5,613 nucleotides of DNA from Candidatus Sabulitectum sp. (GTDB lineage Bacteria > Fermentibacterota > Fermentibacteria > Fermentibacterales > JCC-6), in NCBI GenBank assembly GCA_029940175.1, contig JAOZRM010000188.1:1-5613 (forward strand). The letters are read 5' to 3'. This document shows, one piece after another, positions 1 to 5,613 of the stretch (its first letter is position 1; every line of letters begins with the position of its first letter). Both the position numbers and the translations under genes were made by a program. The notes under the pieces were generated by a model that made no database searches, was not told where the DNA came from, and saw only the letters and a list, made by a program, of their open reading frames with translations.

Positions 1-202
1 GGAAACACTTGCACACCAATGGGACGGTTCTTCCAGGATTATCATAACCACTGATCTTCAAGAAGCCGTTGATACGGTTCTGTCCGTTGCAGACCAGGGC
101 GATTCAGTTCTTCTTTCCCCGGGATGTGCCAGTTTCGATCAATATTCCAATTTCGAGCAGCGCGGAGATCATTTCAAACAGCTTGTGCAGGCACTTAAAT
201 GA
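1..202 (+). CDS. murD: MurD C-terminal end (UDP-MurNAc-L-Ala:D-Glu ligase), 5' truncated by window
   Basis: This is the last 66 codons of an ORF that enters from the left edge, is read from base 2, and stops at TGA 200-202. MurD is the cytoplasmic ATP-dependent ligase that adds D-glutamate to UDP-MurNAc-L-alanine. The fragment belongs to the third (C-terminal, Rossmann-like) domain of Mur ligases. It has the segment DLQEAVDTV, followed by GDSVLLSPGCASFDQY and NFEQRGDHF. This is the MurD signature usually written LLSPACASFD..xNFExRG, with Gly in place of the second Ala. The serine and phenylalanine of this segment lie near the substrate in characterised MurD enzymes. The stop overlaps the ftsW start as ATGA (199-202), the usual tight dcw arrangement. 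The N-terminal and central ATPase domains lie outside the window. The identity is firm because this tail motif is specific to MurD among Mur ligases and ftsW follows. Confidence 0.95.
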   Translation, partial: ETLAHQWDGSSRIIITTDLQEAVDTVLSVADQGDSVLLSPGCASFDQYSNFEQRGDHFKQLVQALK

Positions 203-1305
203 CAAACTCTATCGCAACGGCCAGGAAAGTTCTCATTGGGTCAACAATCATCATTCTCGTCGTGGGAATCCTCGCAGTGGGCACAGCAAGCACCTTTTAT
301 TCACTGAAAGAGACCGGTTCAGATTTAACATACTTAAAAAGACATATCATAAGAGTGGTAATAGGGATAATTGCCTGCTTGGTGCTGTCAACCCGATCAG
401 AGTTGTTTTTCAGACGAATCGCCCTGCCTGTGTACATCCTCAGTCTTCTTGCCATAATAGCTACTTTTCTCTTCCGAGACAGTCAATTTGCCCCGAGAAT
501 TAACGGCTCAGTGAGATGGCTTGACTTTGGTGTCAGAATTCTTCCATCGGACTTTATGAGATTTGGCTTTGTTCTTCTTGCCGGTCTTTTGATATCAAAA
601 GGTTCTGTAGATATCAGAAGATTCAGAGGAGTTATTACAATAGCTTTACTTGCTCTGTTTCCAAGTTTACTCACAATGTTACAGCCGGATCTCTCAGGAA
701 CTGCATTTACCATCTTCGTTATGCTCATTGTTCTCTTTGTGGCTGGTGCAAGGTTCTCACACCTTGCTATTCTCATGACTGGCCTGATGCTGCTGGGATC
801 ATCAGTTGTGCTGATCAGGGGTGATTACCAGCTGGATAGAATTAAAGCTTCCCTCCAGGAGAATACTTTAGAGCAGGAAGATAACTATCAGACCCTTCAA
901 GCAAGGATTACACTGGGCAGTGGCGGTTTCTGGGGGAGAGGCCTTGGACAGAGCAGGCAGAAGCGAGGTTTTCTTCCTGAAGCTCATACAGATTTTATTC
1001 TGGCCATCATTGGAGAGGAATCAGGTTTTCTTGGAACTTCAACTGTCATGCTTCTGTTTCTAATGCTTGTGAGCTCATCTCTCTGGATTGCACGAAGTGC
1101 CAATACCGCTTTTGATGCAGTTGTTGGTGGGGGTGCAACCGCTATTCTTCTCACCGGTGTGATCATACATACAATGGTGAACAGCGGAGTGATTCCTGTT
1201 ACCGGCATGCCCCTTCCTCTTATATCCTGGGGGGGAACATCTATGGTGGTAAACCTTATCTGCATAGGAACAGTACTTTGCATCTCAAGGAGGTCCACAG
1301 GATGA
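199..1305 (+). CDS. ftsW: FtsW, septal SEDS peptidoglycan glycosyltransferase
   Basis: This 368-residue polytopic membrane protein has roughly ten hydrophobic segments, within the usual FtsW size. SEDS proteins polymerise lipid II; FtsW does so at the septum with a class B penicillin-binding protein. Visible landmarks are INGSVRWLDFG (101-111, the NGxxRW region), RILPSDFMRF (113-122, the PSEFxK region), LQPDLSGTA (161-169), and LGSGGFWGRGLGQS (239-252). Next comes PEAHTDFI (260-267), whose Asp265 aligns with the aspartate proposed as catalytic in RodA/FtsW. The last is GMPLPLISWGGTS (336-348; usually ISYGGSS). Conserved Glu and Lys of PSEFxK are Asp118 and Arg121 here. RodA is the main alternative, but the place between murD and murG argues for FtsW. 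The ATG at 199 overlaps the murD stop. Only a weak AGG (189-191) precedes it, so translation probably relies on coupling to murD. Confidence 0.96.
   Translation: MTNSIATARKVLIGSTIIILVVGILAVGTASTFYSLKETGSDLTYLKRHIIRVVIGIIACLVLSTRSELFFRRIALPVYILSLLAIIATFLFRDSQFAPRINGSVRWLDFGVRILPSDFMRFGFVLLAGLLISKGSVDIRRFRGVITIALLALFPSLLTMLQPDLSGTAFTIFVMLIVLFVAGARFSHLAILMTGLMLLGSSVVLIRGDYQLDRIKASLQENTLEQEDNYQTLQARITLGSGGFWGRGLGQSRQKRGFLPEAHTDFILAIIGEESGFLGTSTVMLLFLMLVSSSLWIARSANTAFDAVVGGGATAILLTGVIIHTMVNSGVIPVTGMPLPLISWGGTSMVVNLICIGTVLCISRRSTG
1287..1294 (+). promoter_or_regulatory. Strong Shine-Dalgarno that fixes the murG start
   Basis: AAGGAGGT lies inside the last codons of ftsW, 7 bases before the ATG at 1302. 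It is a near-perfect match to the 16S rRNA anti-Shine-Dalgarno sequence at ideal spacing. It decides between two in-frame ATGs: the upstream one at 1278 lies before this site and would add eight residues (MHLKEVHR) that are not part of the MurG fold. Confidence 0.85.
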
Positions 1306-2354
1306 GTAAAAAGCATCTGCTCATAGCTGGAGGTGGCACCGGTGGTCATATTGCACCGGCTCTAGCCATCGGTGAAAGAGCTTCCGGACACTTTACAGTT
1401 TCATACGCATGCACACCAAGACCCGTGGATGCATTGATGTATTCAGATCTGACAGAGACCGTTCATGTGATGAACCCTCCCAGGGTGGACAGGGGCATGA
1501 AGTTACTGCTTCCGTTCACTGCAGCGAAATCATTTTTTAAAGCAAGAACACTAATTAGATCCATAAAGGCTGATGTTGTTCTTGGAACTGGCGGGTACTC
1601 TTCTTTCTTTTCAATACTGGCAGCGCGGTCTCTCGGAGTGCCTGCGGCAATCTTTGACAGCAATGCCATACCCGGTCAAAGCAACAGGCTTGCGTCAAAA
1701 TTTTGCAAAATCGCTTTTACAAGTCTTCCAGGTGGGGATAAGGGTTTGAGTTGTCCTTCCGTACGCACCGGCACACCGGTTTCGATAAAGATGAGACAGA
1801 TACCTGTGTCAACAGCCAGAAAGTCATTAGGGATCAATGAGGATAGGTCTGTACTTCTTTTTCTGGGCGGCAGCCAGGGGGCAAAAGCAATTAACGACCT
1901 TGCTCTTGCTGCAAGCGGAGATGTTTCGATTCTTCTTCAATGCGGCAACAGGGATCATGAAAGAGTTCTTGATGAGTTGGATGGCAGGGAGAACATCGAA
2001 GTAAAGCCTTTCGTTCACGATCTTGCTCTCTGGTATTCAGCAGCAGATCTGGTTGTTGCCAGAGCTGGCGGACAGACGATTGCAGAGTTGTCAGCATTTG
2101 GCCTGCCTTCTGTGCTTATTCCATACCCATTTGCAGCAGAAGATCATCAAATGGCAAACGCACTCGCTGTTGATACTGCTGGCGGTGCACTTTGCAAGTC
2201 GCAAAAAGAGGCAGAATCCGGTGATTTCAGTCAGTTTCTTATTCAGTTGTTGAAGAATAGAAAAGAGCTTGAAGGCATGTCCGCGGCAGTAAGAACAATT
2301 TTCCCGGAGAACCCGGCAGAAAAAGTAGTTTCACATTTACTGGAGCTGTTGTAA
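1302..2354 (+). CDS. murG: MurG, lipid I to lipid II GlcNAc transferase
   Basis: This 350-residue GT-B glycosyltransferase transfers GlcNAc from UDP-GlcNAc to lipid I at the cytoplasmic face of the membrane, making lipid II for FtsW. The N-terminal domain starts with a beta strand and the glycine loop GGGTGGHIAPALA (10-22), whose His16 is conserved. A second glycine loop is GTGGYSSF (95-102). The C-terminal domain has LFLGGSQGAKAIND (186-199), then VVARAGGQTIAELSAFGLPS (251-270) and PYPFAAEDHQMANAL (275-289), which form the UDP-GlcNAc site in known structures. Two usually conserved motifs differ: HEQNxxPGxxNR reads FDSNAIPGQSNR (118-129), and TGNPVR reads TGTPVS (156-161). Length is typical. 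The start at 1302 is supported by AAGGAGGT 7 bases upstream, by the ATGA overlap with ftsW, and by the fold beginning right after it. The TAA stop shares one base with the murC ATG. Confidence 0.96.
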   Translation: MSKKHLLIAGGGTGGHIAPALAIGERASGHFTVSYACTPRPVDALMYSDLTETVHVMNPPRVDRGMKLLLPFTAAKSFFKARTLIRSIKADVVLGTGGYSSFFSILAARSLGVPAAIFDSNAIPGQSNRLASKFCKIAFTSLPGGDKGLSCPSVRTGTPVSIKMRQIPVSTARKSLGINEDRSVLLFLGGSQGAKAINDLALAASGDVSILLQCGNRDHERVLDELDGRENIEVKPFVHDLALWYSAADLVVARAGGQTIAELSAFGLPSVLIPYPFAAEDHQMANALAVDTAGGALCKSQKEAESGDFSQFLIQLLKNRKELEGMSAAVRTIFPENPAEKVVSHLLELL

Positions 2355-3676
2355 TGAATGTTCACATCATGGGAATATGTGGATCAGGTATGAGTGCTCT
2401 TGCAGGCTGGTACAGCGCACTTGGTAACAATGTGACCGGTTGCGACGGTGCGCCATTTTCCTACAAGGTAGCATCCTTGAAAAAACTGGGCATTTCCGTG
2501 GAATCAGGTCATTCGGTGACCCATCTGAGTGATGTCGACAGGCTTGTTTTCTCGGCGGCGATACCCCGGGATAATGTTGAGTTGACTGCAGCAAGAGAGC
2601 TTGGGATCACAACAATGCGCAGAAGTGAAGCCCTGGCTGAGCTTGCATCATCACATCAGGTTGTTTCAATTGCCGGTGCCCATGGAAAAACCACAACAAC
2701 ATCAATGGCAGGATGGATCGCTCAGGAAGCAGGATTTGACCCGACCGTGTTTATCGGCGGTAACATGAATTGCTGGAATGGCAACTTCAGACCCGGGGGC
2801 AAGCTTGCCATTATTGAGTCTGACGAGTTTGACAGAACATTTCTCCGGTTGACTCCCACACATGCTGCAGTAACCAGTTTTGCCCTTGAGCATCTTGAAT
2901 GTTACGGTTCCCCTGAGGCTCTAGAGTGGGCGTTTCAGGCATTTCTCGAATCAGTCCTGCCCGGTGGTACTGTAATAGTCCCGGTGGAGAAGCCCGGTTT
3001 GGGATTCTGGGCAGAGAGAATCGGCCGAAAGATTCTTACATGTGGTCCCGGCGGTCAGATTGATGCCATGGTTGGCGAGTACAGTGGCTGGGGCGAAAAA
3101 TACAGACTGTTTGGCTGCAATGGATTTCTTCCAGCGCCAGGACTTCACAATATCAGAAATGCACAGGTTGCAATTGCTCTTTCCATGGCATGTGGAATCT
3201 CACCGGACAGTGCAGTGGATGCTCTTGCAAGCTGGCCTGGAGTTTCAAGAAGACTGGAAAAGATCGGGGAGAGTAACGGTACAACCATAGTAAGCGATTA
3301 TGCCCATCATCCCGATGAGATCGCTGCTGCCTTGAGTTCGGTGAAAAAACTGGCAAATGGACCGGTGACGGTGGTGTTCCAGCCACATCTTCCATCCAGA
3401 ACTTCTCTTCTGTACAGGGAAATGGGAAATGCTCTCAGAATTGCGGATAGATCATATGTACTCCCTGTTTTCCTGGCCAGGGAAGAGCCACTTCCAGGTG
3501 TGGACAGCAGTCTTGTGTGTGATGCCGCACGAAGGAGTGGTGCACACTGCAGCCAGATCACATTAAACCAGATAGAGGAATTACTGAAGTCGGCCACGGG
3601 TGGAGTACTGATATTTATGGGTGCAGGATCTGTTGACGGAGTGGCAAGAAGACTTCTTCTGGAGGTTGAGCGATGA
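2354..3676 (+). CDS. murC: MurC, UDP-MurNAc:L-alanine ligase (divergent)
   Basis: This 440-residue Mur ligase, slightly short for MurC, adds L-alanine to UDP-MurNAc in the cytoplasm. Domain 1 (about 1-100) starts with the nucleotide-sugar Rossmann motif HIMGICGSGMSALAG (4-18). Domain 2 has the ATP P-loop GAHGKTTTTS (108-117, Lys112), ESDEFD (155-160), His180 in LEHLECYG, and GLHNIRNA (263-270). Domain 3 starts near GVSRRLEKIG (296-305), with DYAHHPDEI (315-323) and FQPHLPSRT (342-350), and ends with MGAGSVDGVARRL (422-434). FQPHxxSRT is typical of MurC and sets it apart from Mpl, the recycling ligase, whose N-terminus shares the GICG spelling. The NIEADHLD segment near His180 is replaced by SFALEHLE (175-182). 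The ATG shares one base with the murG stop; GGAG (2342-2345) lies 8 bases upstream. MurC is favoured by the C-terminal domain and its place after murG. Confidence 0.9.
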   Translation: MNVHIMGICGSGMSALAGWYSALGNNVTGCDGAPFSYKVASLKKLGISVESGHSVTHLSDVDRLVFSAAIPRDNVELTAARELGITTMRRSEALAELASSHQVVSIAGAHGKTTTTSMAGWIAQEAGFDPTVFIGGNMNCWNGNFRPGGKLAIIESDEFDRTFLRLTPTHAAVTSFALEHLECYGSPEALEWAFQAFLESVLPGGTVIVPVEKPGLGFWAERIGRKILTCGPGGQIDAMVGEYSGWGEKYRLFGCNGFLPAPGLHNIRNAQVAIALSMACGISPDSAVDALASWPGVSRRLEKIGESNGTTIVSDYAHHPDEIAAALSSVKKLANGPVTVVFQPHLPSRTSLLYREMGNALRIADRSYVLPVFLAREEPLPGVDSSLVCDAARRSGAHCSQITLNQIEELLKSATGGVLIFMGAGSVDGVARRLLLEVER

Positions 3677-4341
3677 AAAAAGGATTACACCTGACACTTG
3701 CTCTTCTTGTGATCACCGCGTTGCTTCTTCTTGGAATTAGATGGGCAGAGAGAGATGACAGACTGAATATTCTATTTGCAAGAATAGACAACTCCAGTCT
3801 TGTGGACTCTGTGGATATAGCTGAAGCGCTTCAGCCGTATTTCGGTACCTCGCTGCTGAAGCTTGATACAGATTCTCTTGAGTTAAGACTGCTTGCAATC
3901 GAAGGGGTTGATTCCGTTTCAGTGGTTATCTGCTATCCCGAAACACTTATTATTTCATTCGAGACAAGGAAACCGGCTGCAATTCTCGCCTACGGAACAG
4001 ACTTGATTCCGGTAACTGTATCGGGAGATCATCTTCCTGTGAACTGGTACAGTGACACACTTCCGGTTGTGGTCATAGATGGATACCCTGACCATGAAGT
4101 TATTTCCTCTGCTCTCCGTCTTCTAATAAAGAGACAAGTGAATCACTCTGTCTCCTTTGAAGTCAGTAGCAGCGGGATCACATTAGAGGATAATGGCGTT
4201 CAGGTCATTCTCAACCCTGGGACGGCTGCAGAGAACTGGGTTCAGTGGCAGACAATCAAGACAATGATCACAGATCAGACAGATGAGGTTGATCTCAGAT
4301 ACGATAAACAGGCAGTGCTGAGATCTGCGGAGGAAACATGA
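3673..4341 (+). CDS. ftsQ: FtsQ/DivIB divisome protein, single-pass with POTRA domain
   Basis: This 222-residue bitopic membrane protein has a cytoplasmic tail of about three residues (MKK), one membrane helix (about 5-22, rich in Leu, Ile, Val and Ala), and a periplasmic remainder. FtsQ/DivIB scaffolds the divisome and recruits FtsB and FtsL. Residues about 35-105 fit a POTRA domain: ARIDNSSLVDSVDIAEAL, then GTSLLKLDTDSLELRLLAI, then GVDSVSVVICYPETLIISF, and a TRKPAAILAYG end equivalent to the ERKPVA motif. The beta domain follows and closes with EVDLRYDKQAVLR (206-218), close to the VDLRYxxxxxVR strand of FtsQ. It is short beside E. coli FtsQ (276 residues), mainly in the tail and beta domain. 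GGAGG (3661-3665) lies 7 bases before the ATG, which overlaps the murC stop as ATGA. FtsQ is poorly conserved, so the call leans on the POTRA pattern, the terminal strand and the place before ftsA. Confidence 0.9.
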   Translation: MKKGLHLTLALLVITALLLLGIRWAERDDRLNILFARIDNSSLVDSVDIAEALQPYFGTSLLKLDTDSLELRLLAIEGVDSVSVVICYPETLIISFETRKPAAILAYGTDLIPVTVSGDHLPVNWYSDTLPVVVIDGYPDHEVISSALRLLIKRQVNHSVSFEVSSSGITLEDNGVQVILNPGTAAENWVQWQTIKTMITDQTDEVDLRYDKQAVLRSAEET

Positions 4342-5582
4342 TAGAAAAGGGCATAGTTGCGGGGATTGATATAGGCTGTACCGGAGTGAGATGTGTTATT
4401 GCAGTGCAGGATGACAGCTCACCTCTGGAGATTGCCGGGGTAGGGATGGCTTCCTGCACAGGACACATACGCCATGGTGTTCTTGTGAATGCTTCCATTG
4501 CTGAAAAAGGAATAGTGCAGGCAGTGGAAGAAGCTGAACAGACCTGCGGTCTTGAAATAGAATCGGCCTTCGTGAACATCACAGGTCTCCATGTAAGAGG
4601 GATTCTAGCATCCGCCAACATGCAGGTAGGAGAGGGAAAATCAGACGATCCTGATGAGATTACTGAGGATGACATAAATAGCGTGATTCAAAGCGCTGGC
4701 AACATAACACTTCCATCTGGTTGCGAGGTTCTCGAAAGAATAGTAAGGGATTACTCATTCGGTGGGTTTTCACAGCTTCCAGATCCACCCATAGGGCTTA
4801 AATCAGCTTCTGTACAAGCCAGAGTCTACACAATATATGCTGATCGCCTTGCAGCAGCGAATCTGAGGAATGTTGTACAAAACGCAGGGATTCGAGTAGA
4901 GGCAGTTATTCCCTCGGCAATAGCCAGTGCCGCAGCCGTGCTGAATAAAGACGAGAAGCAGGTAGGCACAGTTGTTGTGGATATCGGGTCCTCAAATACC
5001 GACCTGGTTGTGTATCAGGGAGGATCACCTGTTCATCTTTCATCATTTGCAATGGGAGGGGACAAGATAACTTCTGATATTCAAAGCCTGGGCATTTCAT
5101 GGAATGATGCGGAGAAGCTGAAGATTGAAAGAGTAGCTGCTGCGAACGAGTTCGCAGAGAAAAATACTCTTTCAGTGAGAAAAGTGGGGGGTCGAGGAAG
5201 CGTAGCAGTTGCTCTTCCAGTACTGACTCAGATTGCTGCACAGCGGATAGAGGAGATATTCAATTATGCCTCTGAAGAGATCTCAGCTTCCGGGATTGGT
5301 GTGGCCAGTCTCACTGGAGGAATGGTAATTACCGGTGGAGCGGCAAGAATGACAGGGATATTGGAAGCAGCCTCGGCGATAACAGGGCATCAGGTTGAAC
5401 CGGGAAGTCCCAGAGCAATAAAATCAGACAGTAAGATTGCCAATACTCCGGAAATGGCTACAGCCATTGGACTTGTGAAGCATGGTCTGGAAATTAGAAG
5501 AAATAATACTGACATAAAAGAGCGAGTCAAATTGAAGGATTTAACAAAAAGAGTAACTAATTTTTTCAATAAACTAAAGTAA
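4338..5582 (+). CDS. ftsA: FtsA, actin-like Z-ring membrane tether
   Basis: This 414-residue actin-fold protein matches FtsA in length (E. coli, about 420). FtsA polymerises on the inner membrane face, binds the FtsZ tail, and links the Z-ring to later divisome proteins. Order of features: phosphate loop 1 GIDIGCTGVRCVI (9-21); the FtsA-specific 1C subdomain (about 84-166) with TEDDINSVIQSA (109-120) and PPIGLKSASVQARV (150-163); phosphate loop 2 VVVDIGSSNTDLVVY (212-226); GGDKITSDIQ (240-249); DAEKLKIE (257-264); adenosine motif GGMVITGGAARMTGI (327-341); and a linker. It ends in an amphipathic, basic C-terminal helix (about 399-414, LKDLTKRVTNFFNKLK) that fits the membrane-targeting sequence. 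Loop 1 lacks the usual Lys (TGV for TKV), and loop 2 reads GSSNTD instead of GGGTTD. The 1C domain excludes MreB and DnaK. GGAGG (4329-4333) sits 4 bases before the ATG, which overlaps the ftsQ stop as ATGA. Confidence 0.95.
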   Translation: MIEKGIVAGIDIGCTGVRCVIAVQDDSSPLEIAGVGMASCTGHIRHGVLVNASIAEKGIVQAVEEAEQTCGLEIESAFVNITGLHVRGILASANMQVGEGKSDDPDEITEDDINSVIQSAGNITLPSGCEVLERIVRDYSFGGFSQLPDPPIGLKSASVQARVYTIYADRLAAANLRNVVQNAGIRVEAVIPSAIASAAAVLNKDEKQVGTVVVDIGSSNTDLVVYQGGSPVHLSSFAMGGDKITSDIQSLGISWNDAEKLKIERVAAANEFAEKNTLSVRKVGGRGSVAVALPVLTQIAAQRIEEIFNYASEEISASGIGVASLTGGMVITGGAARMTGILEAASAITGHQVEPGSPRAIKSDSKIANTPEMATAIGLVKHGLEIRRNNTDIKERVKLKDLTKRVTNFFNKLK

Positions 5583-5589
5583 GGAGAGG
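5583..5589 (+). promoter_or_regulatory. Shine-Dalgarno of the gene after ftsA (probable ftsZ)
   Basis: The purine-rich stretch GGAGAGG fills the 9-base gap after the ftsA TAA (5580-5582). GGAG (5583-5586) lies 5 bases before the ATG at 5592; with the stop codon's AA it reads AAGGAG. This is the only junction in the window that is not a stop/start overlap, so the next gene can load ribosomes independently of ftsA translation. Confidence 0.75.
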
Positions 5590-5591
5590 AT

Positions 5592-5613
5592 ATGGCTGCC
5601 GTATTCGATATTA
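5592..5613 (+). CDS. ftsZ: Probable FtsZ start, 3' truncated by window
   Basis: Only seven codons, reading MAAVFDI, are present before the window ends. FtsZ is the tubulin-like GTPase that forms the division ring. The identity is inferred from position, because ftsZ directly follows ftsQ-ftsA in nearly all dcw clusters, and from the good ribosome binding site upstream. The short, variable FtsZ N-terminus often carries a Phe-Asp or Phe-Glu near its start, which is compatible but not diagnostic. None of the tubulin GTP-binding motifs lie inside the window. Confidence 0.75.

Noticed and set aside
69..503. A 144-codon + strand ORF across the murD/ftsW junction
   Set aside because: It runs in a different frame over two well-supported genes, has no supported start site, and its translation shows no recognisable fold. 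It is a frame shadow.
1278..1301. Possible eight-residue N-terminal extension of MurG from an upstream ATG
   Set aside because: The strong AAGGAGGT lies after that ATG and at ideal distance from the ATG at 1302, and the MurG fold begins immediately after 1302.
2798..2809. 12-base palindrome GGCAAGCTTGCC within murC
   Set aside because: It occurs once, inside conserved coding sequence, with no gap to serve as an operator. I take it as chance.
2354..3676. Reading this gene as mpl rather than murC
   Set aside because: The N-terminal GICG resembles Mpl, but FQPHxxSRT and DYAHHP in the C-terminal half and the position right after murG fit MurC. The residual doubt is recorded as a finding.
4295..4675. 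A 126-codon minus strand ORF opposite ftsQ/ftsA
   Set aside because: It lies antisense to two clear genes, and its translation is low in recognisable motifs. It is a shadow of biased codon use on the + strand.
5140..5157. Perfect 7-base inverted repeat with a CGAG loop inside ftsA
   Set aside because: It is short, lies in the coding sequence (AANEFAE), and has no following T-run, so it is not a supported terminator. A chance match is likely in a window this long.
1..5613. A hidden mobile element, CRISPR array, RNA gene or defence system
   Set aside because: Every base except 1 and 5583-5591 falls within a recognised dcw gene, and no direct repeats, terminal inverted repeats or foreign genes were seen.

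Overview
The window is one stretch of a division and cell wall (dcw) cluster, all on the + strand and essentially gapless. In order it holds the 3' end of murD, complete ftsW, murG, murC, ftsQ and ftsA, and the first seven codons of what is probably ftsZ. Each call rests on family motifs readable in the translation and on the conserved gene order. I see no RNA gene, mobile element, CRISPR array, terminator or clear promoter, and no non-coding gap longer than 9 bases.

How the genes work together: MurC and MurD add the first two amino acids (L-Ala, D-Glu) to UDP-MurNAc in the cytoplasm. MurG adds GlcNAc to lipid I at the inner membrane face to make lipid II. FtsW polymerises lipid II at the septum. 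FtsQ is the periplasmic scaffold of the divisome, FtsA ties the Z-ring to the membrane, and FtsZ forms the ring. Five consecutive junctions overlap by 1 or 4 bases (ATGA at murD/ftsW, ftsW/murG, murC/ftsQ and ftsQ/ftsA; TAATG at murG/murC), which implies one transcript with translational coupling. The ftsA/ftsZ junction is the only one with a gap, and it carries its own Shine-Dalgarno sequence.

Organism: a bacterium with peptidoglycan and an FtsA/FtsQ/FtsZ divisome. The order resembles the proteobacterial one, but murB and ddl are missing between murC and ftsQ. Base composition looks mid-range (estimated by eye, not counted). AGA/AGG arginine codons are frequent. Shine-Dalgarno sequences are strong at most genes. 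Several proteins depart from usually conserved residues: the FtsW PSEFxK motif, MurG HEQN and GNPVR, the centre of MurC, and FtsA phosphate loops 1 and 2. This suggests a lineage distant from the model organisms, perhaps an uncultured Gram-negative-type phylum, but I cannot name it from this sequence.

I found no undescribed system. The observations worth a second look are the active-site departures and the trimmed gene order.
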